Source of the DNA: Prorocentrum cordatum
Taxonomy: Eukaryota > Sar > Dinophyceae > Prorocentrales > Prorocentraceae
DNA length: 64,000 nucleotides
NCBI GenBank assembly: GCA_963575745.1
Contig: CAUYUJ010000730.1
Span: forward strand, 32,501-96,500
Reading direction: 5' to 3'
Shown here: one piece after another, positions 63,893-64,000 of the stretch
Layout: each line of letters opens with the position of its first letter
Numbering within the stretch: the first letter of the stretch is position 1
Notes under the pieces: model-generated
The model's input: the letters and a program-made list of their open reading frames with translations, nothing else
What the model was told of the DNA's origin: nothing
Databases searched by the model: none
Translations under genes and position numbers: made by a program

Positions 63893-64000
63893 TGCTTAGC
63901 CGCACTCTGGTGGCTTCGCTGGGCCTGTGTTTCATCCCGTTCTGGTTTCCAGGATGGCACTTTGAAATGTGCGTGCGCTGCGTAAAACAAACAACCTACA

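Overview
The window looks like nuclear DNA of a dinoflagellate, or a close relative with a large, GC-rich, repeat-laden genome. There is no bacterial operon structure. Perfect trinucleotide microsatellites are everywhere, several retroelement classes sit side by side, and only two or three host-type genes are visible, both of the clearest without an evident intron. One 100-N scaffold gap lies at 26754-26853 inside a (TCC)n tract. The organism is inferred from style and from the retroelement families, not from a marker gene; no rRNA, tRNA or spliced-leader gene was found.

Layout. 1-16 kb: microsatellites, inverted repeats, a decayed reverse transcriptase (RT)/RNase H fragment (2.1-4.0 kb, minus), a second decayed RT of an unnamed family (7.1-9.0 kb, minus), a dispersed repeat pair (4.3 and 10.5 kb), and a GCTAA-type satellite (13.5-14.2 kb). 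16.8-19.2 kb: an intact RING/TRAF-type zinc-finger gene (plus). 20.1-26.6 kb: a nearly complete non-LTR retrotransposon (plus) with a coiled-coil ORF1, APE-like endonuclease, RT, RNase H and a Cys/His tail, broken by stops and frame changes and flanked on both sides by (TCC)n. 27-34 kb: low-complexity and tandem repeats. 34.0-40.3 kb: a tyrosine-recombinase retrotransposon (minus) of DIRS/PAT type with split direct repeats, four overlapping ORFs and a cytosine-methyltransferase-like domain. 40.3-46.2 kb: minisatellites and A-rich DNA. 46.4-47.4 kb: a Cys-rich gene interrupted by one stop codon. 47.5-55.1 kb: an array of about 1.1-kb repeat units, interrupted by a 2-kb insertion carrying a LINE RT. 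55.9-56.6 kb: the 3' end of another retroelement with a nuclease-like domain. 57.4-58.2 kb: a three-domain AP2-like gene (minus). 58.65-59.08 kb: a foldback element with 26-bp perfect terminal inverted repeats. 59-63.8 kb: lower-GC DNA with one minisatellite and no recognisable gene.

The most interesting object is the element at 34019-40288. It has the A1-ORFs-B1-A2-B2 repeat order expected of a circle-forming tyrosine-recombinase retrotransposon. It is inserted inside an (ATG)n microsatellite. Its recombinase frame lies nested over a continuously open RT-RNase H frame that re-emerges as a methyltransferase-like domain exactly where the recombinase stops.
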